From assembly GCA_964510235.1 (NCBI GenBank), contig CAZEBF010000011.1, forward strand, positions 1 through 28,757: a stretch of DNA of 28,757 nucleotides, given 5' to 3'. A program made the position numbers and the translations under genes. A model generated the notes under the pieces. It did no database searches. It had not been told where the DNA came from and was given only the letters and a program-made list of their open reading frames with translations. Below, one piece after another: positions 13,844-21,121 of this stretch (the stretch's first letter is position 1; each line of letters starts with the position of its first letter). Source of the stretch: CAYUUR01 sp964510235. Its GTDB lineage: Bacteria > Patescibacteriota > Saccharimonadia > Saccharimonadales > CAYUUR01.

Positions 13844-14587
13844 GTGACAGAAACAAAAATACACTTTCAATCCCCACAACCAGAAATGCAAGAACTCACC
13901 CATGAAGATATGCGTATCCCTGAAGAGTGGCGTGCTGAGCTCGACGGTCTATCAGGAGATGAACGAGTTGAACATGAAAGCGTGATCCGTGAACTATTAG
14001 CAGAGATGGCTGTCAGCGAAGCTATTCAAGCAGAAGCGAGTCGTCACATTGCTGAAGCGAGGTCATATGGCAAGCGGGGTAATGGCAAGTCGCATGAATC
14101 ATCTGCTCGCAAATTCGCTGTTGATATGAAGAAGATCGGCTGGCTTGAGAGCGAAAATCAGGAAGAGGTGTCTGTTCAAACAGTAGAATCTCCCAGCCTG
14201 AAGTACTACTTCGCTGACATGACCGATATGCACCGAGTTACAAAGTCGGCACGTGAAGATTTACGTCGTCAGGGTGAAGATGAAAAGCTGACCACACTGC
14301 TTAAAGAAGAAAAAATTCCTATTATGTGGCAGAAAGTACTCCAGGGTAGCAGTGAGCAGCGGTCAATTTCTATTGGCAACCGTGAAGTGAAGGATGTCCC
14401 TGCGTCACGTAGCCTAAACACTACATTTCCTGCCTTCAAACTTGATGTGCTTGGCACCAACAACCGTGCCATTGTTCTCAAATTAGGCGAGGTTGAAGGG
14501 GCTCCCGTATTCGCGCTCGCAGCTCTGTATGATCATGAAGCCCAAGATCATGTGCTGAACACTTTGTTTTTAAAGAAGAATCACTAG
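13844..14587 (+). CDS. Hypothetical protein, 247 aa
   Basis: Soluble charged protein, not recognised. The N-terminal half is strongly helical and acidic (residues about 18-75, EEWRAELDGLSGDERVEHES onward), followed by a basic Gly/Ser/Lys linker (YGKRGNGKSHESSARKF). The C-terminal part (about 185-245) looks like a beta-rich unit, FPAFKLDVLGTNNRAIVLKL then VFALAALYDHEAQDHVLNTL. It faintly resembles the strand order of RelE/HigB-type RNases, but no catalytic residues support this. It starts with GTG directly after a strong promoter and has no Shine-Dalgarno. Its stop codon directly abuts the stop of the convergent gene at 14588, with no base between. Confidence 0.7.
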   Translation: MTETKIHFQSPQPEMQELTHEDMRIPEEWRAELDGLSGDERVEHESVIRELLAEMAVSEAIQAEASRHIAEARSYGKRGNGKSHESSARKFAVDMKKIGWLESENQEEVSVQTVESPSLKYYFADMTDMHRVTKSAREDLRRQGEDEKLTTLLKEEKIPIMWQKVLQGSSEQRSISIGNREVKDVPASRSLNTTFPAFKLDVLGTNNRAIVLKLGEVEGAPVFALAALYDHEAQDHVLNTLFLKKNH

Positions 14588-15442
14588 TTACACAACAAGC
14601 GCCAGGCTGACACAGCGAATGTAGCCGCCGCCCTTAAGAAGTTCAGTCACTTCTGGGGTGATTATTTTTATGCCTTTGGCTTCTAATGCAGTTTTGAGCT
14701 GTGGCGCATGATTGCTCATAATGACCGTTTCGCCAGTCGACACTAAGTTGCATGCGAAACCGTGAACTGCCTCCTCGTAGCTGACCTCAATTTTCTCAAT
14801 CGGCAATGCCCGTATTACTTTTTGGCTGTGTGGCAGAAATGCGTCAGGACACCAGGCGATTAGCTCTGGTGAGATTACCGCAAGTGCGAGATCGATATCA
14901 TAAAAGAAGCTGTCGGCCCAGCCCGTTATCGGGTTAATCACGGGGGTATTGTCTTTGAGTAGTGGAATGGTTTGGAGCGAAATGACTTCAAAACCAAGCT
15001 GTTCGTCGATAAACGCATGCTGTCGCCAGTCAGTCCGGTACCCGCTGCCCGCAAAAAGCCAGTTTCCGCACGGCAACGCATCGCCCTGGCCGCTGAACGC
15101 AAGCCTCGGTGGCTCGATTACCTCAAGTCCTAAATCTTGGAATACTTTACGTGCATACGGCATTTCTTTGTCACGCTTTTTAGGTAGCACCGATGGAATC
15201 ACCTTTCCGTTACGACAGAGCCCCCAGTTGGCAGTGTAGACACCGTCTTGGCAATCAACGGGTGGGTCAACCTGAATCACTTCAATACCGGCACTTTCGA
15301 ACGACTTTTTAATAGCCGCATGTTCGTTCGCCGCTTTCTCAACATCAATAGCGAGTGAGCTATCCATCAAAGGATTAATCGCAAATGCATCCGAAAAGTA
15401 TTGCGTGCCACTCATCAGCACCTTTTTGTTGATACTAACCAT
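14588..15442 (-). CDS. DDAH/amidinotransferase-family protein
   Basis: Protein of 284 aa with the five-bladed pentein fold of the arginine-modifying enzymes (dimethylargininase, arginine deiminase, amidinotransferase). Visible landmarks are KKVLMSGTQYFSDAFAINPLMD near the N-terminus, the substrate-binding segment FSGQGDALPCG, GSGYRTDWRQH, and the C-terminal loop LLKGGGYIRCVSLAL, whose Cys is the expected nucleophile. In DDAH-like proteins the catalytic His sits in a motif of the type FYHLDTAL; here the line reads FFYDIDLAL, with Asp in its place. Activity is therefore uncertain. Start: TATACT (minus strand, 15451-15456) is eight bases before ATG 15442; the earlier in-frame ATG (15460) would include the promoter. 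It is divergent from groES. Confidence 0.85.
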   Translation of the reverse strand: MVSINKKVLMSGTQYFSDAFAINPLMDSSLAIDVEKAANEHAAIKKSFESAGIEVIQVDPPVDCQDGVYTANWGLCRNGKVIPSVLPKKRDKEMPYARKVFQDLGLEVIEPPRLAFSGQGDALPCGNWLFAGSGYRTDWRQHAFIDEQLGFEVISLQTIPLLKDNTPVINPITGWADSFFYDIDLALAVISPELIAWCPDAFLPHSQKVIRALPIEKIEVSYEEAVHGFACNLVSTGETVIMSNHAPQLKTALEAKGIKIITPEVTELLKGGGYIRCVSLALVV

Positions 15443-15520
15443 TAGCGTCAAGTATAGCATCCTATACCAATTGGTACTTCGTAGGGAATATGAAGATGTG
15501 CTTGGTCCGTTGCCCGACGC

Positions 15521-15549
15521 TTGACGCTCCTTTTAGGGTTCGCTATATT
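15521..15549 (+). promoter_or_regulatory. groESL promoter
   Basis: TTGACG (15521-15526), a 17-base spacer, TATATT (15544-15549). The CIRCE operator starts 11 bases further on, covering the initial transcribed region, as is usual for HrcA-controlled chaperone operons. Confidence 0.8.
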
Positions 15550-15560
15550 TAAGAGGCGAT

Positions 15561-15587
15561 TTAGCACTCTCATGTTGTAAGTGCTAA
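15561..15587. promoter_or_regulatory. CIRCE operator (HrcA site)
   Basis: TTAGCACTC (15561-15569), nine bases, then AAGTGCTAA (15579-15587). This is the CIRCE consensus with one change in the right arm (A for G). CIRCE is the binding site of the heat-shock repressor HrcA and normally lies ahead of groES or dnaK operons, exactly as here. hrcA itself is not in the window. Confidence 0.95.
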
Positions 15588-15611
15588 CGATAACTAAAAG
15601 AGGAGGATGTG

Positions 15612-15905
15612 ATGAGTGTACCTTTGCAGCCGCTCGGCGACTACGTCGTAGCCCAACCAGAAAAGGCTGAGACCAAGACCGCCAGTGGCCTCTATATTCC
15701 AGAAAGCGCCCAGGAAAAACCAATGACCGCCAAAGTAGTGGCAGTTGGCCCGGGTAAAGTCGGCGATGATAACGAGCGCATTCCGATGCAACTCAAAGTC
15801 GGTGACAAAATCATCTACAAAAGCTACAGCACCACCGATGTGTCGCATGGTGGCCAGAACTACATTTTAGTCAAAGAAGAAGACGTCCTGGCGACGGTAA
15901 AGTAG
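15612..15905 (+). CDS. groES: Co-chaperonin GroES
   Basis: Protein of 97 aa, normal GroES length, forming the heptameric lid of GroEL. It shows the family opening PLGDYVVAQPEKAETKTASGLYIPESAQEKP with the mobile loop (TKTASGLYIP). Then come KVVAVGPGKV, VGDKIIYKSYS and the C-terminal ILVKEEDVLATV. The start is ATG 15612 with AGGAGG at 15601-15606, five bases upstream; a GTG directly before it would be too close to the ribosome site. It is the first gene of the CIRCE-controlled operon, and groEL begins 10 bases after its stop. Confidence 0.98.
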   Translation: MSVPLQPLGDYVVAQPEKAETKTASGLYIPESAQEKPMTAKVVAVGPGKVGDDNERIPMQLKVGDKIIYKSYSTTDVSHGGQNYILVKEEDVLATVK

Positions 15906-15915
15906 GAGGATAAGC

Positions 15916-17556
15916 ATGGCAAACCGAGTATTTTATGATGATGATGCCCGCCGTCGCGTACTGGCAGGGGCGGAGATTCTCTATAACGCAGTCAAGACAA
16001 CCATGGGGCCCAAAGGCCGCAACGTGGTGATTGATAAAAGTTATGGCAGCCCAACGGTTACGCACGATGGCGTGACAGTTGCCAAAGGCGTCGAGATCGA
16101 AGACAAGGATGATGAGACGCTGGGCTACAAAGTTGGTGCAGAGCTGATTAAGCAAGCTGCCAACAAGATGAACGACGTGGCTGGTGATGGTACGACTACT
16201 GTAACCGTCCTGACCTACCACATCTTAAACGAAGCTAATAAGCTGATTGCAGCCGGCCACAACCCAATGCTGCTCCGTAAGGGGCTTGAACAGGCCTCAC
16301 ATGATGTTATTTCCCAGCTGTCGAAGCTGAGCGAGGACATCAAGAGCAAGAAGTCGCGCGTGGCGGAAGTAGCCACCATCTCAGCGGGTGACGCCGAGAT
16401 CGGTAATCTTATCGCTGATGTGATTGATCAAGTCGGCAAAGACGGTGTGGTGACTGTCGAGGAAGGCCAGGGATTGGCGCTCGAAAAAGAAGTCGTCGAA
16501 GGTTTCACCTTTGACCGCGGCTTTGTGAGCCCATACATGGTAACTGATACCAACCGCATGGAAGCGGTCGCTGACAAGCCGGCTGTCATCGTGACCGATA
16601 AGAAAATCACCTCTATCCAGGAATTCTTGCCACTACTCGAGCAGCTCGCGCAAGCTGGCCGCAAAGACCTTGTCCTCATCGCTGATGACGTAGAAGGCGA
16701 AGCGCTCGGCACACTGGTGCTAAACAAGCTGAAAGGCGTCTTTAACACGATTGCCGTCAAGGCTCCGGCCTTCGGTGACAAGCGTAAAGAAGTGCTCGAA
16801 GACATTGCCGTACTGACCGGCGCGCAGGTGATTACCGAAGACCGTGGCATGACGTTTGAAAACGTCGGCATGGACGTGGTTGGAAGCGCTCGCAAGGTGA
16901 TTGTCGGTAAAGACGAGACTACCATCATCGAAGGTGCTGGTACGGCCGCCGAGCTGAAAGCCCGCATCGCCCAGATCCAAGCACAGATGCAATCTGCCTC
17001 GAGCGATTACGATCGTGACGGCTATAAAGAGCGCAGCGCCGCCCTGCAAGGCAAAGTCGCTGTCATCAAAGTCGGTGGTGCTACTGAAACCGAGATTGAG
17101 GAAAAGAAATTCCGCGTCGATGACGCCGTCGCGGCCGTCAAAGCTGCGCTGGAAGAAGGTATCGTGCCTGGTGGTGGTGTCACACTTGTGAACGTGGCTG
17201 CTAAGGTCAAGGTGGATGGCAATGACTCAATCGCCGCCGGTAAGCAGCTGCTCGTCAATGCGCTCGAGAAACCATTCAGAATCCTCATGGAAAACGCCGG
17301 CCTCAATGCTGATGAGTGGTTACCACAAGTCAAGAACGGCAAGCCGGGCCAAGGTGTTGACGTCAACAATCCAAAAGCCTTGGTAGATATGAAGGCCAAT
17401 GGTGTGGTGGACCCTGTCCGCGTCACCCGAGAAGCCATTCAGAACTCCGTCTCCATCGCTGGAACCGGCATGACTATGGGTGCGCTCGTTGCTGAAATCC
17501 CCAAAGAAGAAGCCGCAGCCGCCGGTGGCATGAACTCCGGCATGATGGGCATGTAG
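15916..17556 (+). CDS. groEL: Chaperonin GroEL
   Basis: Protein of 546 aa, standard length, the ring-forming ATP-dependent folding chamber. Landmarks are the N-terminal TTMGPKGRNVVIDKSYGSP and the ATPase motif DVAGDGTTTVTVLTYHIL. Further on come ERSAALQGKVAVIKVGGATE, EEGIVPGGGVTLV, and a Gly-Met-rich tail ending GGMNSGMMGM. A Shine-Dalgarno AGGAGG lies ten bases upstream of the ATG, directly after the groES stop. It is the last gene of the heat-shock operon and converges with the HPD-motif protein gene. Confidence 0.99.
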   Translation: MANRVFYDDDARRRVLAGAEILYNAVKTTMGPKGRNVVIDKSYGSPTVTHDGVTVAKGVEIEDKDDETLGYKVGAELIKQAANKMNDVAGDGTTTVTVLTYHILNEANKLIAAGHNPMLLRKGLEQASHDVISQLSKLSEDIKSKKSRVAEVATISAGDAEIGNLIADVIDQVGKDGVVTVEEGQGLALEKEVVEGFTFDRGFVSPYMVTDTNRMEAVADKPAVIVTDKKITSIQEFLPLLEQLAQAGRKDLVLIADDVEGEALGTLVLNKLKGVFNTIAVKAPAFGDKRKEVLEDIAVLTGAQVITEDRGMTFENVGMDVVGSARKVIVGKDETTIIEGAGTAAELKARIAQIQAQMQSASSDYDRDGYKERSAALQGKVAVIKVGGATETEIEEKKFRVDDAVAAVKAALEEGIVPGGGVTLVNVAAKVKVDGNDSIAAGKQLLVNALEKPFRILMENAGLNADEWLPQVKNGKPGQGVDVNNPKALVDMKANGVVDPVRVTREAIQNSVSIAGTGMTMGALVAEIPKEEAAAAGGMNSGMMGM

Positions 17557-17559
17557 CAT

Positions 17560-17575
17560 GCTCGGGACAACGAGC
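17560..17575 (+). terminator. Weak hairpin after groEL
   Basis: GCTCG (17560-17564) and CGAGC (17571-17575) with a six-base loop, followed by GAATTT. The T-run is short, so it may be only a partial terminator. It lies in the 23-base space between the convergent groEL and 17580 genes. Confidence 0.4.
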
Positions 17576-17579
17576 GAAT

Positions 17580-18626
17580 TTAATGACTGACGGCTAGAGT
17601 TTCGCCAGTTATATGAACAGTGCCTTCGCCGCTTCGCGTTGCTGGTTTTACGAGCACCAAACTACTTTCTTCTGGTACTTGCGCATCAGTGAGCAGCGAT
17701 ACGTAGCCGTTCTGAATCATATGCGCCAGTTCCTTCAGTCTCAGTGGCGAGCCGCCCCCCGCGCTTTGATTGACAGCTTTGTTCAAAGCCCGATCAGCAT
17801 GCAGTTGGGACATGAGATTGTCTATATGGTCGTAAGTTAGGGTACCGATCGGTCTTCCGCCTATATAGTCTTGATATTGAGGGGCCTTTCCTTTCTGGGG
17901 ACGTAGCAGTTTCACGGCGGGTTTTTTGATTGAGGTGTCATGACGTGCTGTCGCGGTCGTCAGGATAGCCCAGTCAGTCCACTTAGACTGTCCAGGAAAC
18001 GTATCGCCCATATGGACATAGTGCACAGGGCCATGCAGATCCGGTCGGAGTCCCATCAGGTGCTTTTGTATGTACTGAGGAAAGGCGTCGAGTAGCATCC
18101 CGCGTTCAGTTGTTTCACGAGCCTGCGTGACTGTACCGTCAGCAATCGTCATAGATATAAATGTTGGATCAGCAGACGCCTCGTCAGCGTTAACTGTAAA
18201 TAGAACGTGAGCGTTGACATGCTCTGCAATAGTTTCGGGATGTTGCACTATGACTTCAACGAGCTGTTTGGAAATGTTTTTCTCTCTGTCGATTTCATCC
18301 TGAAGTGCCGCCTCTCTCTGTCGATACTGCAGGGTCAGGCTCATGTTTGCGCTATGGCGAATAGCGTCGGTGATTGTTTTATCATCAGCATGACTGATTG
18401 TGGCGGCAAGCTGGTTGACATCTGCTGCCTCCAGACCACGTATATCAGTGTGTCGTGCTTGATCGGGGTGGAGTAGGGTAGCCAGCGATTTTGCAACGCC
18501 ACCCAACACCAGACGAGCTTCGTCTGGTGTGAGCTCAGCGAGCAACTCAGTACTGATACCAAGTTGCTCTACTGCGCTAGCAACAGCTTGCGTTTGGGGT
18601 TGGTGGAGTTGCTCGTAATCGCTCAT
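17580..18626 (-). CDS. J-domain-like protein, 348 aa
   Basis: Not a recognised family, but the N-terminal region resembles the helix II-HPD-helix III core of J-domains. TPDEARLVLGGVAKSLATLL leads into HPD at residues 53-55, followed by GLEAADVNQLAATISHADD. J-domains stimulate Hsp70 ATPase through HPD; the usual basic helix II face is weak here, so activity is uncertain. Residues about 98-125 form a charged helix (YRQREAALQDEIDREKNISK). The C-terminal 210 residues look like an alpha/beta domain of unknown role, with a basic patch (AVKLLRPQKGKAPQYQDYIGG). No membrane segment. Last gene of a three-gene minus-strand operon, 5 bases after the 200-aa gene, and convergent with groEL. Confidence 0.75.
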   Translation of the reverse strand: MSDYEQLHQPQTQAVASAVEQLGISTELLAELTPDEARLVLGGVAKSLATLLHPDQARHTDIRGLEAADVNQLAATISHADDKTITDAIRHSANMSLTLQYRQREAALQDEIDREKNISKQLVEVIVQHPETIAEHVNAHVLFTVNADEASADPTFISMTIADGTVTQARETTERGMLLDAFPQYIQKHLMGLRPDLHGPVHYVHMGDTFPGQSKWTDWAILTTATARHDTSIKKPAVKLLRPQKGKAPQYQDYIGGRPIGTLTYDHIDNLMSQLHADRALNKAVNQSAGGGSPLRLKELAHMIQNGYVSLLTDAQVPEESSLVLVKPATRSGEGTVHITGETLAVSH

Positions 18627-18631
18627 ATGTT

Positions 18632-19234
18632 CTAACCGATGTCGAATATGTCACCATCAGGTGATGTAATCTCTAGTCGTTTGGTCGGTGGCTGGTGAGG
18701 TTTGTTTGGTTCGGCCAAGATGACTTCGTCAGTATCGTCTGCTTCATAGAATGCAAGATCGGCTTCAATAGCATTGTCTCGATCTTCTTGTCGAGATACA
18801 TCTTCTTTGTTAAACACCGTTAGAAGCTCATCAAGATAGCCAAGACTCGCGTCGCTGAGCATGTCACAAAGCGTAGCAATGCCATGCAAGGCACCGAGCG
18901 AGAGATCAATCTGCAAATAGCTAGTGATCTGGTCGATCGGCGTGCCCGCTAGTCCACTTGTCTTCAGTATACTGACGAGTTCATCGATAGGATCTGTCTC
19001 CTCGTCGTCGAGTGTGCCATCTAAGGCAAGCTCTGCTGCCATTGTATGGGTGATGTCGAGTGCAACAGCTGCACCCAGACTATCATTCTCATATCGTTCA
19101 AGGGTTGCCTCTATGGTTGCTTGGCTCAATACAACGTCACTACGCTCAGCAGTGTAGGCCATGAGCTCGTGCGCAATACGTTCGTGCATCTCAATGGCTC
19201 CTATGTCAGATTGTGTTCGTTCAATTTCGTTCAC
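18632..19234 (-). CDS. Hypothetical acidic helical protein, 200 aa
   Basis: Soluble, strongly acidic, mostly helical, not recognised. Notable stretches are an acidic DGTLDDEETDPIDELVSILK around residues 73-92, a hydrophobic helical LSLGALHGIATLCDMLSDAS around 112-131, and a charged C-terminal third ending in DGDIFDIG. It starts with GTG 19234 with GGAG seven bases upstream, 9 bases after the stop of the 73-aa gene, and is followed 5 bases later by the HPD-motif gene. The tight spacing argues for one transcript and a shared role. Confidence 0.7.
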   Translation of the reverse strand: MNEIERTQSDIGAIEMHERIAHELMAYTAERSDVVLSQATIEATLERYENDSLGAAVALDITHTMAAELALDGTLDDEETDPIDELVSILKTSGLAGTPIDQITSYLQIDLSLGALHGIATLCDMLSDASLGYLDELLTVFNKEDVSRQEDRDNAIEADLAFYEADDTDEVILAEPNKPHQPPTKRLEITSPDGDIFDIG

Positions 19235-19243
19235 GATAGCTCC

Positions 19244-19465
19244 CTACGACAAAAAGTCTTCTAAATTAAACGCATCATCGTCCAGGTCTTCCTGTAGGTC
19301 AGCCTGATCCTGTTCGCTGCCTGCAGCTCCGGTCATGCCGACACGACCTACGCCTACGTGCACATCATTTGATGCATTGATTTCATTATCAATATCACCA
19401 AGGCCTTCAGCATTCAGTGCCGCTTCAACAGCCGTTGGATCGTCCCAGTTAATTTCATGGTTCAT
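19244..19465 (-). CDS. Small acidic protein, 73 aa, first gene of the operon
   Basis: Not recognised. Sequence starts MNHEINWDDPTAVEAALNAE, has a Gly/Val turn (VHVGVGRVGMTGAAGSE), and ends in a very acidic tail (DLQEDLDDDAFNLEDFLS) that looks like a binding peptide. The start is ATG 19465, seven bases after AAGGAG on the minus strand, rather than the two earlier in-frame ATGs. It heads the operon with the 200-aa and HPD-motif genes and is transcribed away from the TrmB-like regulator gene. Confidence 0.65.
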   Translation of the reverse strand: MNHEINWDDPTAVEAALNAEGLGDIDNEINASNDVHVGVGRVGMTGAAGSEQDQADLQEDLDDDAFNLEDFLS

Positions 19466-19495
19466 AGTGTTATCTCCTTCATTCATGTAATTGAT

Positions 19496-19516
19496 TTGCC
19501 AAATGGGCAAGGTCAA
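19496..19516. promoter_or_regulatory. Inverted repeat upstream of the acidic-protein operon
   Basis: TTGCC (19496-19500), five bases, GGCAA (19506-19510). On the minus strand TTGACC (19511-19516) adjoins it and could serve as a -35, which would place the repeat in the spacer of the operon's promoter, where a repressor would act. A matching -10 is not convincing (TTACAT, with a spacer of 20). Confidence 0.4.
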
Positions 19517-19581
19517 TACAATACAATCATTTCGTTAGTACGTCAATGAGACTTTGAAAAAACATGTCACAACAGAGGCAA

Positions 19582-19628
19582 ATAAATGTCAATAAACAAT
19601 TGACATTTATCTTTTACCGTGGTAGAAT
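19582..19628 (+). promoter_or_regulatory. Promoter of the TrmB-like gene with 12-bp operator
   Basis: A perfect 12-bp inverted repeat, ATAAATGTCAAT (19582-19593) and ATTGACATTTAT (19599-19610), spaced by five bases, contains the -35 TTGACA (19600-19605). The -10 TAGAAT (19623-19628) follows after 17 bases, six bases before the ATG. Another ATGTCA (19564-19569) lies upstream. Placement over the -35 suggests repression, most simply autoregulation by the adjacent gene. Confidence 0.8.
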
Positions 19629-19634
19629 TCGTGC

Positions 19635-20378
19635 ATGATGCCACTCCTGCAACGACTTGGATTGAACGAGAAAGAGGCTAGAGTCTACTTGCTTCTCATT
19701 GATAATCCTCATCTAACCGCCGCAGAAATTGCACGGTTAAGTGAAGAATCACGAACGAACACGTACATGATCCTCGATCGATTGGTAGATACTGGTGTTG
19801 TTACTGTTGGTGGTGAGGCGGTGAAGCGTTTTGATGCGATGGAGCCCACCGGCTTACAAAGGATAATCTATGACAAGCAGGCTGAATTAAAGGCAGCTCA
19901 CGCTGAGCTTCGCAGCGCCTTGCCGGCATTGAATTCCAAGTTTCGGCTATCTCACCATAAACCAGGTGTTGTATACCGAGAGGGGATTGATGGTCTTAAA
20001 GAGTCATTTGCAGATATGACGCGTACAGGCAAAGAAGTATTGATATTCATCAGTGATTTATCGCCGGAAAATCCAGAGGCGTTGGGCGTTATTTTAAACT
20101 CGCTCGATGCACGTAAAAAGGCCAACATTCAGAGCCGTGCGCTGCTCCACGAAGCTGGCAGACAGTACACGAACATCAGTGAGTATGTCCCAAAGCGGAA
20201 CATGCACACTCGATTTATCGGCGAGACGCCCTATGAAGGTGAAGTGGCGATTTATGGCGATAAGTGTGCGTTTACGGTTTATGTACCAACCATTATTGTG
20301 ACAACTATCACCAATGCAGTTCTGGCTAATACCATGCGAACGGTGTTTGAGAATCTTTGGCAACAAGCCAAGCCGTAG
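19635..20378 (+). CDS. TrmB-like HTH transcriptional regulator
   Basis: Protein of 247 aa. Residues 3-70 form a winged helix-turn-helix of the TrmB type (LQRLGLNEKEARVYLLLIDN, then TAAEIARLSEESRTNTYMIL, LVDTGVVTV). A helical linker with a coiled-coil character follows (QRIIYDKQAELKAAHAELRSAL). The C-terminal domain (about 110-245) includes YREGIDGLKESFADMTRTGK and VLIFISDLSPE, similar to the phospholipase-D-like effector domain of TrmB relatives. TrmB proteins bind a sugar or other small ligand; the ligand here is unknown. It is divergent from the three-gene acidic/HPD operon with a 12-bp palindrome between them, so that operon is a likely target. The transcript is probably leaderless. Confidence 0.88.
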   Translation: MMPLLQRLGLNEKEARVYLLLIDNPHLTAAEIARLSEESRTNTYMILDRLVDTGVVTVGGEAVKRFDAMEPTGLQRIIYDKQAELKAAHAELRSALPALNSKFRLSHHKPGVVYREGIDGLKESFADMTRTGKEVLIFISDLSPENPEALGVILNSLDARKKANIQSRALLHEAGRQYTNISEYVPKRNMHTRFIGETPYEGEVAIYGDKCAFTVYVPTIIVTTITNAVLANTMRTVFENLWQQAKP

Positions 20379-20409
20379 GCTATGACAGTACGCATAAGCA
20401 CTAACATTG

Positions 20410-20438
20410 TTGCTAAAAGTACACATTTGTAGTACAGT
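20410..20438 (+). promoter_or_regulatory. Promoter of the type II membrane protein gene
   Basis: TTGCTA (20410-20415), 17-base spacer, TACAGT (20433-20438). The start codon at 20461 is 22 bases further on and is preceded by GGGAG, so this gene has a short leader and a ribosome site. Confidence 0.6.
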
Positions 20439-20460
20439 ATTGGTATTCAAGGGAGAATCT

Positions 20461-20916
20461 ATGAAGAATCCATTTCGTCGTAAGCAGAACGCGTCCGATA
20501 CGGTGCCAACAGAGATCAAGCAGTACTATACCGAAGAAGCACGTGACCAGCGCAGTGCGAGCTGGCTGACTGGTGTATTTGTCTTTGTGGTGACTGTAGC
20601 TCTCGTACTCGGCCTTTTCTACGGTGGCCGAGCGCTTTACCGTGCAATTACCAGCGACGACCAGCCTGCTCAGACCACTGAACAGTCCACAGACCAGTCG
20701 ACCAACGAGCAGGGAAGTTCATCAGAACAAAAACAAGGTGATCAAGAAGTACCTGCACCGTCTACAAGTGATAATAGCGACACAAACCCTGATCAGTTGC
20801 CAGGCAGCAGCGATGAAGCCACGCCGGCACCAGAAGAATCAACTGATTCAACACCTCAGACTGGTTCAAGTGACGCCGAAGAAATCCCGCGCACTGGCCC
20901 AGATCTTGATCTGTAA
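20461..20916 (+). CDS. Type II membrane protein with Ser/Thr/Glu-rich stalk and IPRTG end
   Basis: Protein of 151 aa. A short basic cytoplasmic start (MKNPFRRKQN) and a charged helix lead to one transmembrane segment at about residues 34-58 (WLTGVFVFVVTVALVLGLFYGG). An external stalk of about 80 residues follows, made almost only of Ser, Thr, Gln, Glu, Asp and Pro, so it is probably extended and disordered. The last ten residues read IPRTGPDLDL, which resembles a sortase signal (LPxTG) but without the hydrophobic segment and basic tail that should follow. The start is ATG 20461, after GGGAG; the longer frame from 20407 runs through the promoter. A strong terminator follows. Function unknown; a surface protein on an episymbiotic cell would fit. 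Confidence 0.75.
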   Translation: MKNPFRRKQNASDTVPTEIKQYYTEEARDQRSASWLTGVFVFVVTVALVLGLFYGGRALYRAITSDDQPAQTTEQSTDQSTNEQGSSSEQKQGDQEVPAPSTSDNSDTNPDQLPGSSDEATPAPEESTDSTPQTGSSDAEEIPRTGPDLDL

Positions 20917-20938
20917 GCGCAGGTTATCGCCGAACAAT

Positions 20939-20974
20939 AATACCGCTCACTAAACACGAGCGGTATTGTTTTTG
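20939..20974 (+). terminator. Strong intrinsic terminator
   Basis: AATACCGCTC (20939-20948) pairs perfectly with GAGCGGTATT (20958-20967), nine-base loop, followed by GTTTTTG. It closes the type II membrane protein gene. The next promoter starts at its end. Confidence 0.93.
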
Positions 20975-20999
20975 TATGCAACGAAGCGCATACTAAAAT
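20972..20999 (+). promoter_or_regulatory. Promoter with long leader before the coiled-coil gene
   Basis: TTGTAT (20972-20977), 16-base spacer, TAAAAT (20994-20999). The coding start is at 21122, so the leader would be about 115 bases, the longest in the window, and it contains two extra ribosome-site-like sequences and a seven-codon frame. Confidence 0.6.
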
Positions 21000-21039
21000 C
21001 AGAACTAACTGTGCCACAACACTTTTAAGGAGGGACAAA

Positions 21040-21063
21040 ATGAAGCGGAAAGGAGGACGATAA
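21040..21063 (+). CDS. Seven-codon leader ORF (MKRKGGR)
   Basis: ATG 21040 is preceded by AAGGAGGG (21027-21034) at good spacing and reads MKRKGGR before TAA. Its last codons contain a second AAAGGAGGACGAT, which is echoed just before the real gene by AAGGGGGACGAT. It could be a regulatory leader peptide with its own ribosome site, or the trace of a duplicated translation start region. There is no direct evidence that it is translated. Confidence 0.35.
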   Translation: MKRKGGR

Positions 21064-21121
21064 AACAAACAGGTTACCGTGAGCCAAAACATAACGAACC
21101 TAATTAACTAAGGGGGACGAT

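Noticed and set aside
16428..16967. Minus-strand open frame of 179 codons inside groEL
   Set aside because: Low-complexity Ser/Thr/Val shadow caused by the GC-rich third positions of groEL; no start signal or family resemblance.
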